In this document: positions 55,484 through 64,000 of the stretch, in pieces
How positions within the stretch are numbered: position 1 is the stretch's first letter
Layout: each line of letters begins with the position of its first letter
Source of the DNA: Diphasiastrum complanatum
Lineage: Eukaryota > Streptophyta > Lycopodiopsida > Lycopodiales > Lycopodiaceae
Assembly (NCBI GenBank): GCA_029204225.1
Contig: CM055094.1
Coordinates: 12,621,314 to 12,685,313 of the forward strand
DNA: 64,000 bases
Direction: 5' to 3'
Notes under the pieces: generated by a model
The model's input: the letters and a program-made list of their open reading frames with translations, nothing else
Database searches by the model: none
Told to the model about the DNA's origin: nothing
Position numbers and translations under genes: made by a program

Positions 55484-58400
55484 ATGTACTTCATGAAGTT
55501 TCTACCTATGTCCTATCAGCCGTTGAGAATGTTCATATTGAGTCTACCAGATATGACATTCAATGATCAAGAGAAAGCTCTCTTCACAAAAGAAAAGAAG
55601 AAGAAGAAGAACAAATCCAGATTCGACAAGACAAAGCCTTCGAGTCAACAATCTTCTTCCTGTGATCATTGTCACAAAGCAGGACACACAACCAACAAAT
55701 GTTGGTCCAATCCTACAATACCTTGCATGCACTGCAAGAAGAAAGGGCACTCTGCATACGATTGTAGATTCAACCCAAAAAGAAAGAACAAAGTTGAGAA
55801 AGCAAATGTTGTAGAGTCATCCAAAGATGTAGATAGAGGTGATGAAGCCTTCACAATACTTGATGAAGCTTCAATAAGCTACACTGAACAAGACTACGAT
55901 GTAGTCATTGATTCAGGAGCAACATCACACATCACCTGCAACAAGAAAGTCTTGATCGACTTCAGAGAACTCGAAAACAACAGAGCAATGATTCTAGGTG
56001 ATGAGAGTAGACACAATGTCAAAGGCATCGGAATTCTACAGCTACGAACACTATCAGGTCAAGTAGAACTTCCAGGTTGGATGCAGGAAGGAAATATCTA
56101 CCATGCCAAGATAATCAGCAATTCTGATAGCATATTAAATGCATCGAAAAATGAAAATCAGCTCTGGCACATGAGAATGTATCATCTAAACATGAGGAGC
56201 CTGTATGACATGTGCAAGAAAGACATAGTCACAGGTCTGAAGATAGTAAGACCTGATACTAAGTTCTGCGAAGCCTGTCAAAAAGGCAAACAACATCGGA
56301 ATCCATTCACACATGAGGGACGAAGAGCCAAAGAAGTTTTTGAGCTCGTCCACTCATATGTTTGTGGACCGATGAAAGTGGATTCGCTCTCAAGATCGAG
56401 GTATTTTCTGACGTTCATAGATAATTACAACCGGATGACTACGATCTACTATCTAAAGAAAAAATATGAAGTGTTTGACTCTTTCAAGAAGTTCGTGGCA
56501 TTTGCAGAGAGACACACCTCAAAGAATATTCAGATCATCAGATCTGACAATGGAGGTGAGTACAAGAGCACAGAATTTTCAAAATCCTGCCAAGAACAGG
56601 GGATAGAGCATCACTTCACTCCTACGTACACACCAAAATATAATGGTGTCGCAGAAAGAAGAAACATGATGCTAGTCAAAGGATCCAGATGCATGATGGC
56701 ACGCTCGATTGCCAAGTCAATTCTGGGCCGAGGCAATAGCTGCGACAGTACACCTGTAGAACAAATCAACAATGACGGCCTTGGAAAATAAGACACCATA
56801 CAAGATGTGGACAGGTAGAAAGCCTGATCTATCATACATATGTGTGTTTGGATGTGCAACATACAAGCACATTCCAAAAGAAAAAAGAAACAAGCTCGAT
56901 GATAAATCAGAACAAACAATCATGGTCGGGTACTCGAACGGATCACAAGTGTACAGAGTCTACAATCCAACCACAAAGAAGGCTTTTCGAGTAGAGATGT
57001 GAAGTTCGATGAGTCCACATTCCCTTGACTAAAAGATGAAAAAGGCCATGAGATCTTCACACTGTTGCCAATCCAAGAGGGAGATCGAGGACATATGTCA
57101 AATCAGAATGTTGAGCCCTAGCCTCCAGAGCAACAAAAAGAAGATGATCAACCCCATGAATTAGAAACTTTCGAACAACGATGAAACGAACCCAGCAGGT
57201 CAACAAGACAAAGAAGACCTCCAGATCGATACGTTGACAATCTTCAATGGAGCGAAGACACACAATACGAGTACTGCAGCTTCATTGAAGGCCAACTACA
57301 TATCTAGAAGCTTTCCAGAGTCCAGAGGGAGAATTCTGGAGGCAAGCAATGTCAGAAGAGATCAAATCAATGAGGCGAAACGAGGCATGGACACTAGAGC
57401 CACTGCTAGAAAACAAAAAAATCGTCGACTGCAAATGAGTGTACAAAAAAAAAATGAAATCAGATGGCATCGTTGGACATTACAAAGCAAGGCTTGTCGT
57501 GAAGGGCTACACACAAAGGTATGGTGTTGATTATTTCGACACATATTCACCGATGGTCAAGATGACAAGCATACGATTGCTCCTTGCATATGCTACACAA
57601 CACAATCTGAAAATGACAACCTTTCTCCACGGAGATCTAGAGGAGGAAATCTTCATGAAGCAGCCTGAAGGATTTGAAGACCCCGACAATAGACAATGTG
57701 TTTGAAGAGATGCATTTATAGTCTAAAGTAGGCATCACGAGCTCGACAGTCTTTTGAAATCTCTAGACTTCAATCCTATACAACCAGACTGTAATGTCTA
57801 GATAAAAAGAGTAGGAAAAGATTTTGAGATACTGACTATTTTCATGAATGATTCTCTTATGATAGGAAACTCATGAAGAGCAGATTTCTGAAAATTATGA
57901 AATCACTGATCTAGGAGAAGCAACAAAATGTCTCGGGCTGGAGATTAGAAGAGATCGAATAAAAGGCAAAATGCATTTGAGTCAGTCTGAATACGCCAGA
58001 AAAGTGCTGAAGCAGTACCGAATGATGGACTGCAAAGAAAAACCTACACCAATGATAGCTGGAGCCAAGTTGACGAAGCAGGATTGCTTGAAAATAGAGG
58101 AAGAAAAAAAGGTGATAGAAGGTATACCCTACGAAAACCTAATCGGTAGTCTGATGTACCTTACAATTTGTACAAGAACCGATCTAGCTTTCTTTGTTTA
58201 TGCTTTAAGCCAATTCTCTTCCAATCTTGGCATGGCACATTGTCAAATGGCAAAATGAATCCTACAATATCTGAAGGGTACTCAAAATATGGGAGTAACA
58301 TACAGAGCTGACAACGAAAGGAAAAGATTCGAGCCGCACCACTATAGTGATGCAAGTTGGGCAAGCTGCAAAGATGACAAGAAGTCCGTAATTGGAGGAT

Positions 58401-58760
58401 GTTCAATAGCGTGTGGAACAGCAATCAGCTGGATATGCAAAAAACAAACCTTGGTAGCTCATGCGAAGCTGAATACGTCGCAGTTTCAAAGGTGGCGAAC
58501 AAGGTAGTTTGGTTGCAAATGATGCTGGAGGCAATTGGGATACCACAAGGAGGACCATGCACGATGATGATGGATTCTCAAAGTGCCATTTATCTATTCC
58601 AGGATCCTGTCTTCCATTCAAAGACAAACACATACCTCTAAAGTACCATCACATTCGAGATTTGATCTCGAAAGGAGAGCTCCAGGTCTAGTACATCTTT
58701 AAAGTCTGAAGACATGATTGTAGATCTGCTCATGAAGTCGCTCGACAAGCCACTCTTTGC
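55484..58760 (+). pseudogene. Copia gag end, protease, integrase, RT and RNase H
   Basis: The first frame (55484-56791) has two CCHC knuckles, CDHCHKAGHTTNKC and CMHCKKKGHSAYDC, then protease DVVIDSGATSHITC, integrase CEACQKGKQHRNPF, FIDNYNRMTTIYYL, IRSDNGGEYKS and YNGVAERRN. Later pieces in shifted frames are PYKMWTGRKPDLSYICVFGC (56772-57002), RT HYKARLVVKGYTQRYGVDYF (57439-57705), LIGSLMYLTICTRTDLAF (57971-58258) and RNase H SSCEAEYVAVSKVANKVVWL (58399-58641). The RT catalytic YVDD block is degraded to NDSLM near 57848. The copy is inactive. Confidence 0.9.
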
Positions 58761-58816
58761 AAAGCAAAAAAAGACAATTGGATTAAACGTGCAAAGTTGC
58801 AAGGTTCAAGAGGGAG

Positions 58817-59530
58817 TGTCAGAAATTGTGAACTCTTGCAACTTTGCCACGACACGAAGCAAAGGTCAAATGGCAAACAATTCACGGAAGTCAACGTACC
58901 TCGAAAACTCTAAAATATGAAACGAAGCGAAGGTCGAAGGTCGAATGATTTGCGAAAATCAAACATACCTCCAGGACCAAAAGACACGATACTACACGAA
59001 ACGAAAAGAAAAGAAAAGAAAATCTTTCATGCTGTAAGCTGGTAGCTCAACGGGTGTGGAGTCTTAAATTTCACGCTCAGCTGAAACAGTTAGCAATAAC
59101 AGAAAGTAACTAACTAGTTGATTAGCATTAACTATTGTAATTCTCTGTTTAGCTATCTTGTAAACTCCACACAATGGAGAGATAAAAAGACAATTTTGGA
59201 TCAACCGAAAGGTGTGCGAGAGTAGAGCAAGAAAAGAAAAGAATAAAAAAAATAGAGAAACAAAATACTTGTGCACGAAAGTCTGCCAATGAGCAGAACA
59301 CAGCGAAAGAGCATAGTATCAGGCCGCCAACGAGAGAGACATTGATCATCTCGCTCTAAAAATCAAAACTGATAATACAGTTACTCTCTCTCCTTGTTTT
59401 TAGCTGTCTTGATAGCTAGAATAATTTCTATTCTGTGATCTGTAGTCGCGTGTTTAGGATATTGCAAGCTTCCGCATAAGAAAATTCAAAAGAAAGAAAT
59501 CCATTCTCAAAACAAAATCCGTTCGCGACA
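58817..59530 (+). repeat. 3' LTR (714 bp) with an extra internal segment
   Basis: It matches the 5' LTR at both ends but carries about 70-90 extra bases around 59011-59105. The extra segment contains GGTAGCTCAACGGGT, reminiscent of a tRNA A-box. Confidence 0.92.
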
Positions 59531-59540
59531 TATATACGTA

Positions 59541-59640
59541 CTAGTAAAGAGTGCCCATCGTTGACGGGCAATGGAGGCCGATCTAGGTGGCGGCCGATGA
59601 TTTGGATGATGGCATTACTCGCAAATCTCGCATCGCGAAT
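59541..59640 (-). mobile_element. Helitron-like 3' terminus, copy H4
   Basis: On the minus strand: CATCATCCAAATCATCGGCC, GCCACC, a GCCCGTC-AAC-GATGGGC hairpin, then ACTCTTTA and CTAG (59544-59541), followed by TACGTATA. It has the best-preserved hairpin of the five copies. Confidence 0.7.
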
Positions 59641-60017
59641 ATCTAACATTCGAGTCTATGGAAAAATTCGAGTCCTTGAAAGAATTCGAGCCTTCGGAAA
59701 AATTCGAGTCTTTGGAAAAAAAAAATCGAGTCTCTCGAAAAAATTGAGTCTTTGGAAAATTCGAGTCTTCGAAAAAATTTGAGCCTTTTGAAATTTTTGA
59801 GTCTTTTGAAAAATTTGACTTGATAGTACAAAAGGTCCTTTGATCCTTTGGAAAAATTTGAGTTGACAGTTTGATCCTTCGAAAAAATTCGAGTATTCAA
59901 AAATATTCTAGTCTTTTCAAAAATTTGAGTCTTTGGAAAAATTCGAGTCTTTGGAAAAATTCGAGTCATTTGAAAAATTCGATCCTTTTGAAAAATTTGA
60001 GTCTTTGTAAAATTCGA
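59640..60017 (+). repeat. Minisatellite of about 18-bp units
   Basis: About 16 or more degenerate copies of TCGAGTCTTTGGAAAAAT, with variable A-runs and CCTT/CTTT changes. Confidence 0.92.
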
Positions 60018-60507
60018 GTTGTGTGCATGTGTGTGTGTGTGTGAATGTATGTGTATGTGTATATATATGTGCATGTGTATGTGTGTATATGTGCATGTGT
60101 ATGTATATATATGTGTGTGTGTATGTGTATGTGTATGTGTGTGTGTATATGTGTATGTGTATGTGTATTGTATGTTTGTATACATGTATGTGTATGTGTG
60201 TGTATATATGAATGTATATGTGTATGTATTGTATGTATGTGGACATGTGTATATGTGTATGTGTTGTGTGTATATGTGTGTATACATGTATGTGTGTGTA
60301 TGTATTGTGTATGTGCATGTGTCCATGTATATGTGTGTGTATCTATACATGTATGTGTATGTATGTGTAAGTATATGTATATGTATGTGTGTGTATGTTT
60401 ATGTATATGGGTGTATATGTGCATGTGCATGTATATGTGTATGTGTATGTGTGTGTATGTATGTGTGCATGTTCTTGTGTGCTTGTGTATGTGTGTGTAT
60501 GTGTAAT
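60018..60507. repeat. Cryptically simple TG/TATG-rich tract
   Basis: 490 bp of TGTATG and TGTGTA words, like 53690-54329. It directly follows the minisatellite. Open frames across it are artefacts. Confidence 0.95.
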
Positions 60508-60637
60508 CAAAAAAGGCTTGTATGTGTAATGTATGAATAGTCAAAGAGTAGGGTTTAGGTGTGACATAGGGAGAGTAGACTGGGCTAACAACACAATTAC
60601 ATTCTCTCTCTGAAATATGTTTATATACATAAATATG

Positions 60638-60740
60638 CTAGTGGGTATGTCTGTCGTTGACGAGGCGGGCGGTCGACGATCTAGGTGGTGGCTTGTGGTC
60701 GAGACATGTGGATGATGCTCAGAGTGGGTGATTGATGATC
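60638..60740 (-). mobile_element. Helitron-like 3' terminus, copy H5
   Basis: On the minus strand: ATCATCCACATGTCTCGACC, ACAAGCCACCACCTAGATC, GCCCGCCTCGTCAACGACAG, then ACATACCCA and CTAG (60641-60638). It is closely similar to H2. The following base is C rather than T, so this end is slightly decayed. Confidence 0.62.
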
Positions 60741-60870
60741 TACTTAGCCATCCTCTCCCTCCTTGTGGTCTGTGGCACAACATTCTCTTAATTTTTTTAA
60801 TTTTTGCGAGACGACTCATTGCGGCCTCCATGTTGCCGAGAGAGAGAAAAATGTAAAGAGGGGTTTTGCC

Positions 60871-61050
60871 AAGGCCCACTTCTCTCCCTCCCAAAAAATG
60901 GGGGGAGATAGGGGTGGGGGAATGTAGCCCTCTCCCCCACCCTAAAGAGGGTGGTTTTTTAAGGCCCACCTCCCTCCCTCCCAAAATATGGGGGGAGACA
61001 AGGGTGGGGGAATGTAGCTCTCTCCCCCACCCTAAAAAAAAGAATGTGTG
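60871..61050. repeat. Tandem duplication, 90-bp unit with an inverted repeat
   Basis: AAGGCCCAC starts at 60871 and again at 60961. Each unit contains GGGTGGGGGA ... TCCCCCACCC, a 10-bp stem. Differences are few. Confidence 0.92.
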
Positions 61051-61179
61051 GAGAGTCTAAATCCTCCCCCCACTCCCACCCTCCAAAAAAAAAAAAAATC
61101 TGTGGGTCTTGGGGATGGGGCCTCTTCATTTTTTTCGAGGGGAGAGGAGGGGGTGCAAAAAAAATAAAGAGCGTGGTAG

Positions 61180-61420
61180 ACTCTGCCATGCAAGCATGTT
61201 GCAGATTGCCACATAGGCTTGTGTGGCAACCCAACCAGGCTCTGCCATTGAGACTTGAGTGGACCTAGAGAGAGAGGTGGGGCTCGCAAGCTACCATGTG
61301 GCAAGCCACATAGGCCTGCCATGTGGAAAACCATGCACAGTTGGTACTTCCCATGTCGTAAGCCACGTAGGACTACCATAGGCTTCTGTAGCATACCACA
61401 TAGGTATGTCGATAAAAGTG
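61180..61420. repeat. Degenerate short repeats around CATGTGG / CCACATAGG
   Basis: Several imperfect copies of GCCATGTGG and AAGCCACATAGGCCTGCC, partly inverted. No coding content. Likely a decayed satellite or transposon end. Confidence 0.5.
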
Positions 61421-61869
61421 AATTTGTGGGCATGGATGCACACCTTGAGTCTTGACTATTGTATCTTTGACATTTGTGCTCCTTGCCATTACCTATGTAG
61501 GATGTAGTGTACATATTTTGCGTAATTGTGCAAATCAACCACCCGTGCATCGAAAAGTTCAATCTCAATAGGAATATGAAGTCAAAGGTGCATTGAACCC
61601 TTTAGAAAAGAGCAAATAATATTGCAAGCTCCCATAGGTGTCCACATGCCAATATTTATTGCTTGGCTTTTCTTTTTGTTTTTTTGCCAATTTCCTTAGT
61701 CAACTAGCTTTTTGATATATAAAAGTTACACTTTGAGACACATCCAAGGCACTACTAATGATTCTTGTTTATGGAAACTCACAATCCATTTATCTTATTT
61801 TCATATGGTTGCATGAGCTATTTTGCATGGTGGCGCAATTGTTTCCTTTATAAAGCCATTTTTCCGCGC

Positions 61870-61922
<53 letters not shown>

Positions 61923-62700
61923 TGCGCCGAAATTCACTAAAAAACACATCATGTGCAATTGTCACATGTAAGCCACTTCAATTACAAAGTGATGTTTGTC
62001 GCCCTACGATTGATTCAAAATAATATGAATCATTCACACATGCGACTATATAACCCATGCATGTTTGACTGGTGCTTGTAAGAGAAATGGGGCCAAGCCA
62101 AGAAAGAGCAACCTTGAAAGTCAATGACATAATTGTAGAGAATCTAGCGGCTAGCCTATGCAAGGCGTGGGAGACTTCCAAAGCTTAGCTGACAAAGAGG
62201 ACTTTGTGGCTTGCCATGGTGAAATCCCAAGTAGTTTGCTATTTCCAAGGAAGGTGAATGGCAGGTCGCGCTCACATCATGTGAATGGCACTTTGAGGTC
62301 ACATGGGAGACTATGTCAACGACAAAACTAAAAAAATAAAGCACTCAACACAAAAAAATATCTTTTGTAAGTAACATCAAGATTCTAAATTTTTTATTTC
62401 GTAAAACAAAGACTAATTTGAAGTGTTTGCCTATTAGGACAAGTTACCTAACACTTGACTAAAAAAGGAGCCCCAATCCTAGTATACCACCCATTCACAT
62501 TGCTAATCATTATAAAGTTTTGGAACTCGATCTTCATGAATTAGGAAACAAAGTTGTCGAGGCTAGTCCAAATCTAGATGTCTATATTAGATTAGGAAAC
62601 AAAGCTGTCTATGCCAATTTCTAGTGACTCTTATGCATGGACTAATCTCATGTGTTGACCAATCAATCAATCTATCTATCAATCTCTCACTCATCAAAAT
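61421..62700. other. No gene recognised
   Basis: AT-rich sequence apart from a (TG)n array at 61866-61926 flanked by CGCG steps. No domains were recognised. Confidence 0.4.
61866..61926 (+). repeat. (CG)n(TG)n microsatellite
   Basis: CGCGCGCG, then about 24 TG units, then GCGCGTGCG. Confidence 0.95.
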
Positions 62701-62739
62701 CGCTTATTAGCACATATTGGCAAGGGGACAGCTTTGGCC

Positions 62740-62960
62740 CCGTTCCAATCAGCTATTGCCATGTGGAGTCCGGGCAGGGGACAAGAAATCCCCTGCATCA
62801 GGGCATAGGCATCCGGAACTCGCCGGGCCCGGGACCAGGGAGCTCGGAACGAGGCGCCGACGCTTCAGGGGCCGGCCTGGTGCCTGGCGCCGGCATCCCG
62901 GGACCACTGGCGCCGGCGACAGAACCAGGGCGTTGCACGCAGGCCCAGGCTCACACGCAC
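62740..62960. other. GC-rich island
   Basis: A sharply GC-rich stretch in an AT-rich setting with repeated CTGGCGCCGG palindromes and CCCGGGACCA words. The overlapping open frames on both strands reflect GC content; none resembles a known family. Confidence 0.55.
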
Positions 62961-63680
62961 ACATGGATAAAATGGGCAATTCCACTAAATATGCAAGTAG
63001 ATAGTATTCTCCGAAAAGCTTATGGGATAAACGGTTTAACACCACGTGGAGAGAATTTAGGGAGGAGGCCAGTGCAGGGCGGACAGGTGTCAGGAGGCGA
63101 ACTGAGTCGGGGCCAAACCAATATGTGCCAGTAAGATACGAGGCTCACTCATAGCCAAGTGATGGTGAAGGTGATGATGATGCCTAAAATTGGCAAGCAT
63201 TGATGGCATGGCAACTCGAGGAACTTCTGAGAGAGGGGAAGGAGGAAGGAGGGAGATGCTAGGAAGACCGACCTGGCGGACGGATAACGGGTCTGGAAAC
63301 ATCACATTAGAAGGTTGCTAAGCACCCAGTTCCCATTCTTGAGGTCAAGAACAGGGCTGGGTTTCTCTCATGTGAAGAGGCCCTTACCCATCAAAATGTC
63401 AAGTGCCCTAAATGTTCTAGGTTACAATAGGGCTTCTAAAAACCCTAAATGGTGACTTGGCAGCCCTCAAGGTGATTCTCCCTTTTCTCTATATTCTAGG
63501 GGTAAAGGGCAAAGGAGAAGGAATTCAGGGTGAATGCTTCCTGCTATATGTTGCCTAAATTCGTCTCAATCATGGAGGAGCACCCAAAATTCAAATGGAA
63601 GAACAAATTTCTCTCACGTAACAAGTATTAAACAGAACAGTCTGTGGCAGACCAGAGGAGTTTTCATTCTGCAACAGTTT
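62961..63680. other. No gene recognised; region upstream of a putative gene
   Basis: Mixed-composition sequence with no recognised repeat or domain. It leads into the candidate promoter at 63682. Confidence 0.35.
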
Positions 63681-63681
63681 G

Positions 63682-63689
63682 TATAAAGG
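63682..63689 (+). promoter_or_regulatory. Candidate TATA box
   Basis: TATAAAGG lies about 200 bp upstream of the ATG at 63888, followed by a GA-rich and then a pyrimidine-rich leader. Assigned from position and sequence only. Confidence 0.35.
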
Positions 63690-63887
63690 TAGAGAGAGCT
63701 AAACACTAGCTCAAACTGAGCTGGTTGTCAGAGATAAGTGCCCTAATCAAATTCAGGGTTTAAGGCTATGCTCACACCCTCTCACTGAGTAGAGGGATGG
63801 AAGTCTAGGCCTGCAGCTATCTCTAAATACCACCTCAGGCTTGCATTCAGCTCCTTTTCTTAAATTCATATCCCAAACCTCCCAGCA

Positions 63888-64000
63888 ATGGCAATTACAA
63901 AACATTTTTTTGTTCTGCTGGGTTTGTTGGTCCAGTATGGGTGGTGGGTGATTAGTGCTCAGATCATAGCTAGTGGCACTGTTTTGAAGGCCACAGACAG
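63888..64000 (+). CDS. Start of a putative secreted protein (5' partial, runs off the window)
   Basis: The ATG has the context CCCAGCAATGGC, a good plant start context (ATGGC). The first 37 residues begin MAITKHFFVLLGLLVQYGWW and continue VISAQIIASGTVLKATD. This is a basic N-region, a hydrophobic core from about residue 7 to 22, and a small-residue site near SA-Q: a typical secretory signal peptide. The frame is open to the end of the window. I do not recognise the family from so short a piece. It could also be a chance open frame. Confidence 0.4.
   Translation, partial: MAITKHFFVLLGLLVQYGWWVISAQIIASGTVLKATD

Larger units (their letters stand above)
54335..59530 (+). mobile_element. Ty1/copia retrotransposon, both LTRs, PBS, PPT and TSD
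   Basis: The 5' LTR is 54335-54977 and the 3' LTR is 58817-59530. The target duplication TATAT is found at 54330-54334 and 59531-59535. The PBS directly follows the 5' LTR and a CAAGAGGGAG purine tract precedes the 3' LTR. The first 190 bases of the LTRs differ at roughly 9% of positions by eye, so the insertion is old. The target was a TA/TG tract just left of a Helitron-like end at 59541. Confidence 0.95.

Noticed and set aside
59041-59100. A tRNA gene
   Set aside because: Only an A-box-like word is present. There is no B-box, no acceptor stem pairing and no cloverleaf. Treated as an oddity within an LTR.
62652-63134. 160-codon open frame over the GC-rich island
   Set aside because: Opposite-strand and shifted frames are equally open there, which is expected from GC richness. 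No motif recognised.

Overview
This is a land-plant nuclear genome window. It has spliced eukaryotic exons with GT-AG introns (plus one GC-AG intron), plant-type Ty1/copia and Ty3/gypsy elements primed by initiator Met-tRNA (TGGTATCAGAGC), hAT transposons with CATAGTT ends, Helitron-like ends, and very long CT and TG microsatellites. The species cannot be read from the sequence. The fairly divergent PME-1 protein, the kilobase-scale introns crowded with transposons and the microsatellite load would fit a large-genome plant such as a fern, but that is only an impression.

The one host gene I can reconstruct with confidence is protein phosphatase methylesterase 1 (PME-1), which removes the C-terminal methyl ester from the PP2A catalytic subunit. 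Twelve exons on the + strand run from 3154 to 36793, all reading frames join across the splice sites, and the stop is at 36791-36793. They encode 312 residues, including the oxyanion loop LHGGGYSG, the nucleophile elbow GHSMGG (its Ser codon is split by an intron), the Asp in VVVDVVEG and the catalytic His in SGHAIQED. Only the first, N-terminal exon is not seen, and it presumably lies left of the window. Introns range from 80 bp to 11.2 kb. The longest has a GC donor and carries a hAT element into which a nearly intact copia element has jumped.

Mobile DNA by region: 1-940, copia-type LTR remnant; 3472-7490, Ty3/gypsy element on the minus strand, truncated in the integrase; 7490-8640, copia fragment; 9600-9880, gypsy RT relic; 12875-21129, hAT element with a nested copia (15181-20401, TSD GGATT, LTRs about 98% alike); 23160-25540, second hAT gene with a 563-bp non-autonomous hAT element inside it (TSD ATTGCAAC); 26220-26560, copia gag/protease relic; 29634-30436, LINE RT fragment; 34520-35475, gypsy LTR and upstream piece; 35960-36480, copia gag/protease; 43206-43490, copia integrase; 44744-45200, PBS and presumed LTR; 46140-49655, degenerate copia; 52640-53206, copia gag start; 54335-59530, copia element bounded by LTRs with TSD TATAT; 53500-60740, Helitron-like ends, TG-rich tracts and minisatellites. 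At the right edge (63888-64000) a new gene may begin with a signal peptide.

The most unusual structure is the link between microsatellites and dispersed repeats. Several long CT arrays are the tails or flanks of two recurrent repeat families, and five copies of a hairpin-plus-CTAG terminus (Helitron-like) end beside TG, TA or CA tracts, two of them head to head around a TG/CA palindrome. I saw no evidence of a new enzymatic or defence system. Most long open frames across the simple repeats ([24 protein letters not shown]) are artefacts.
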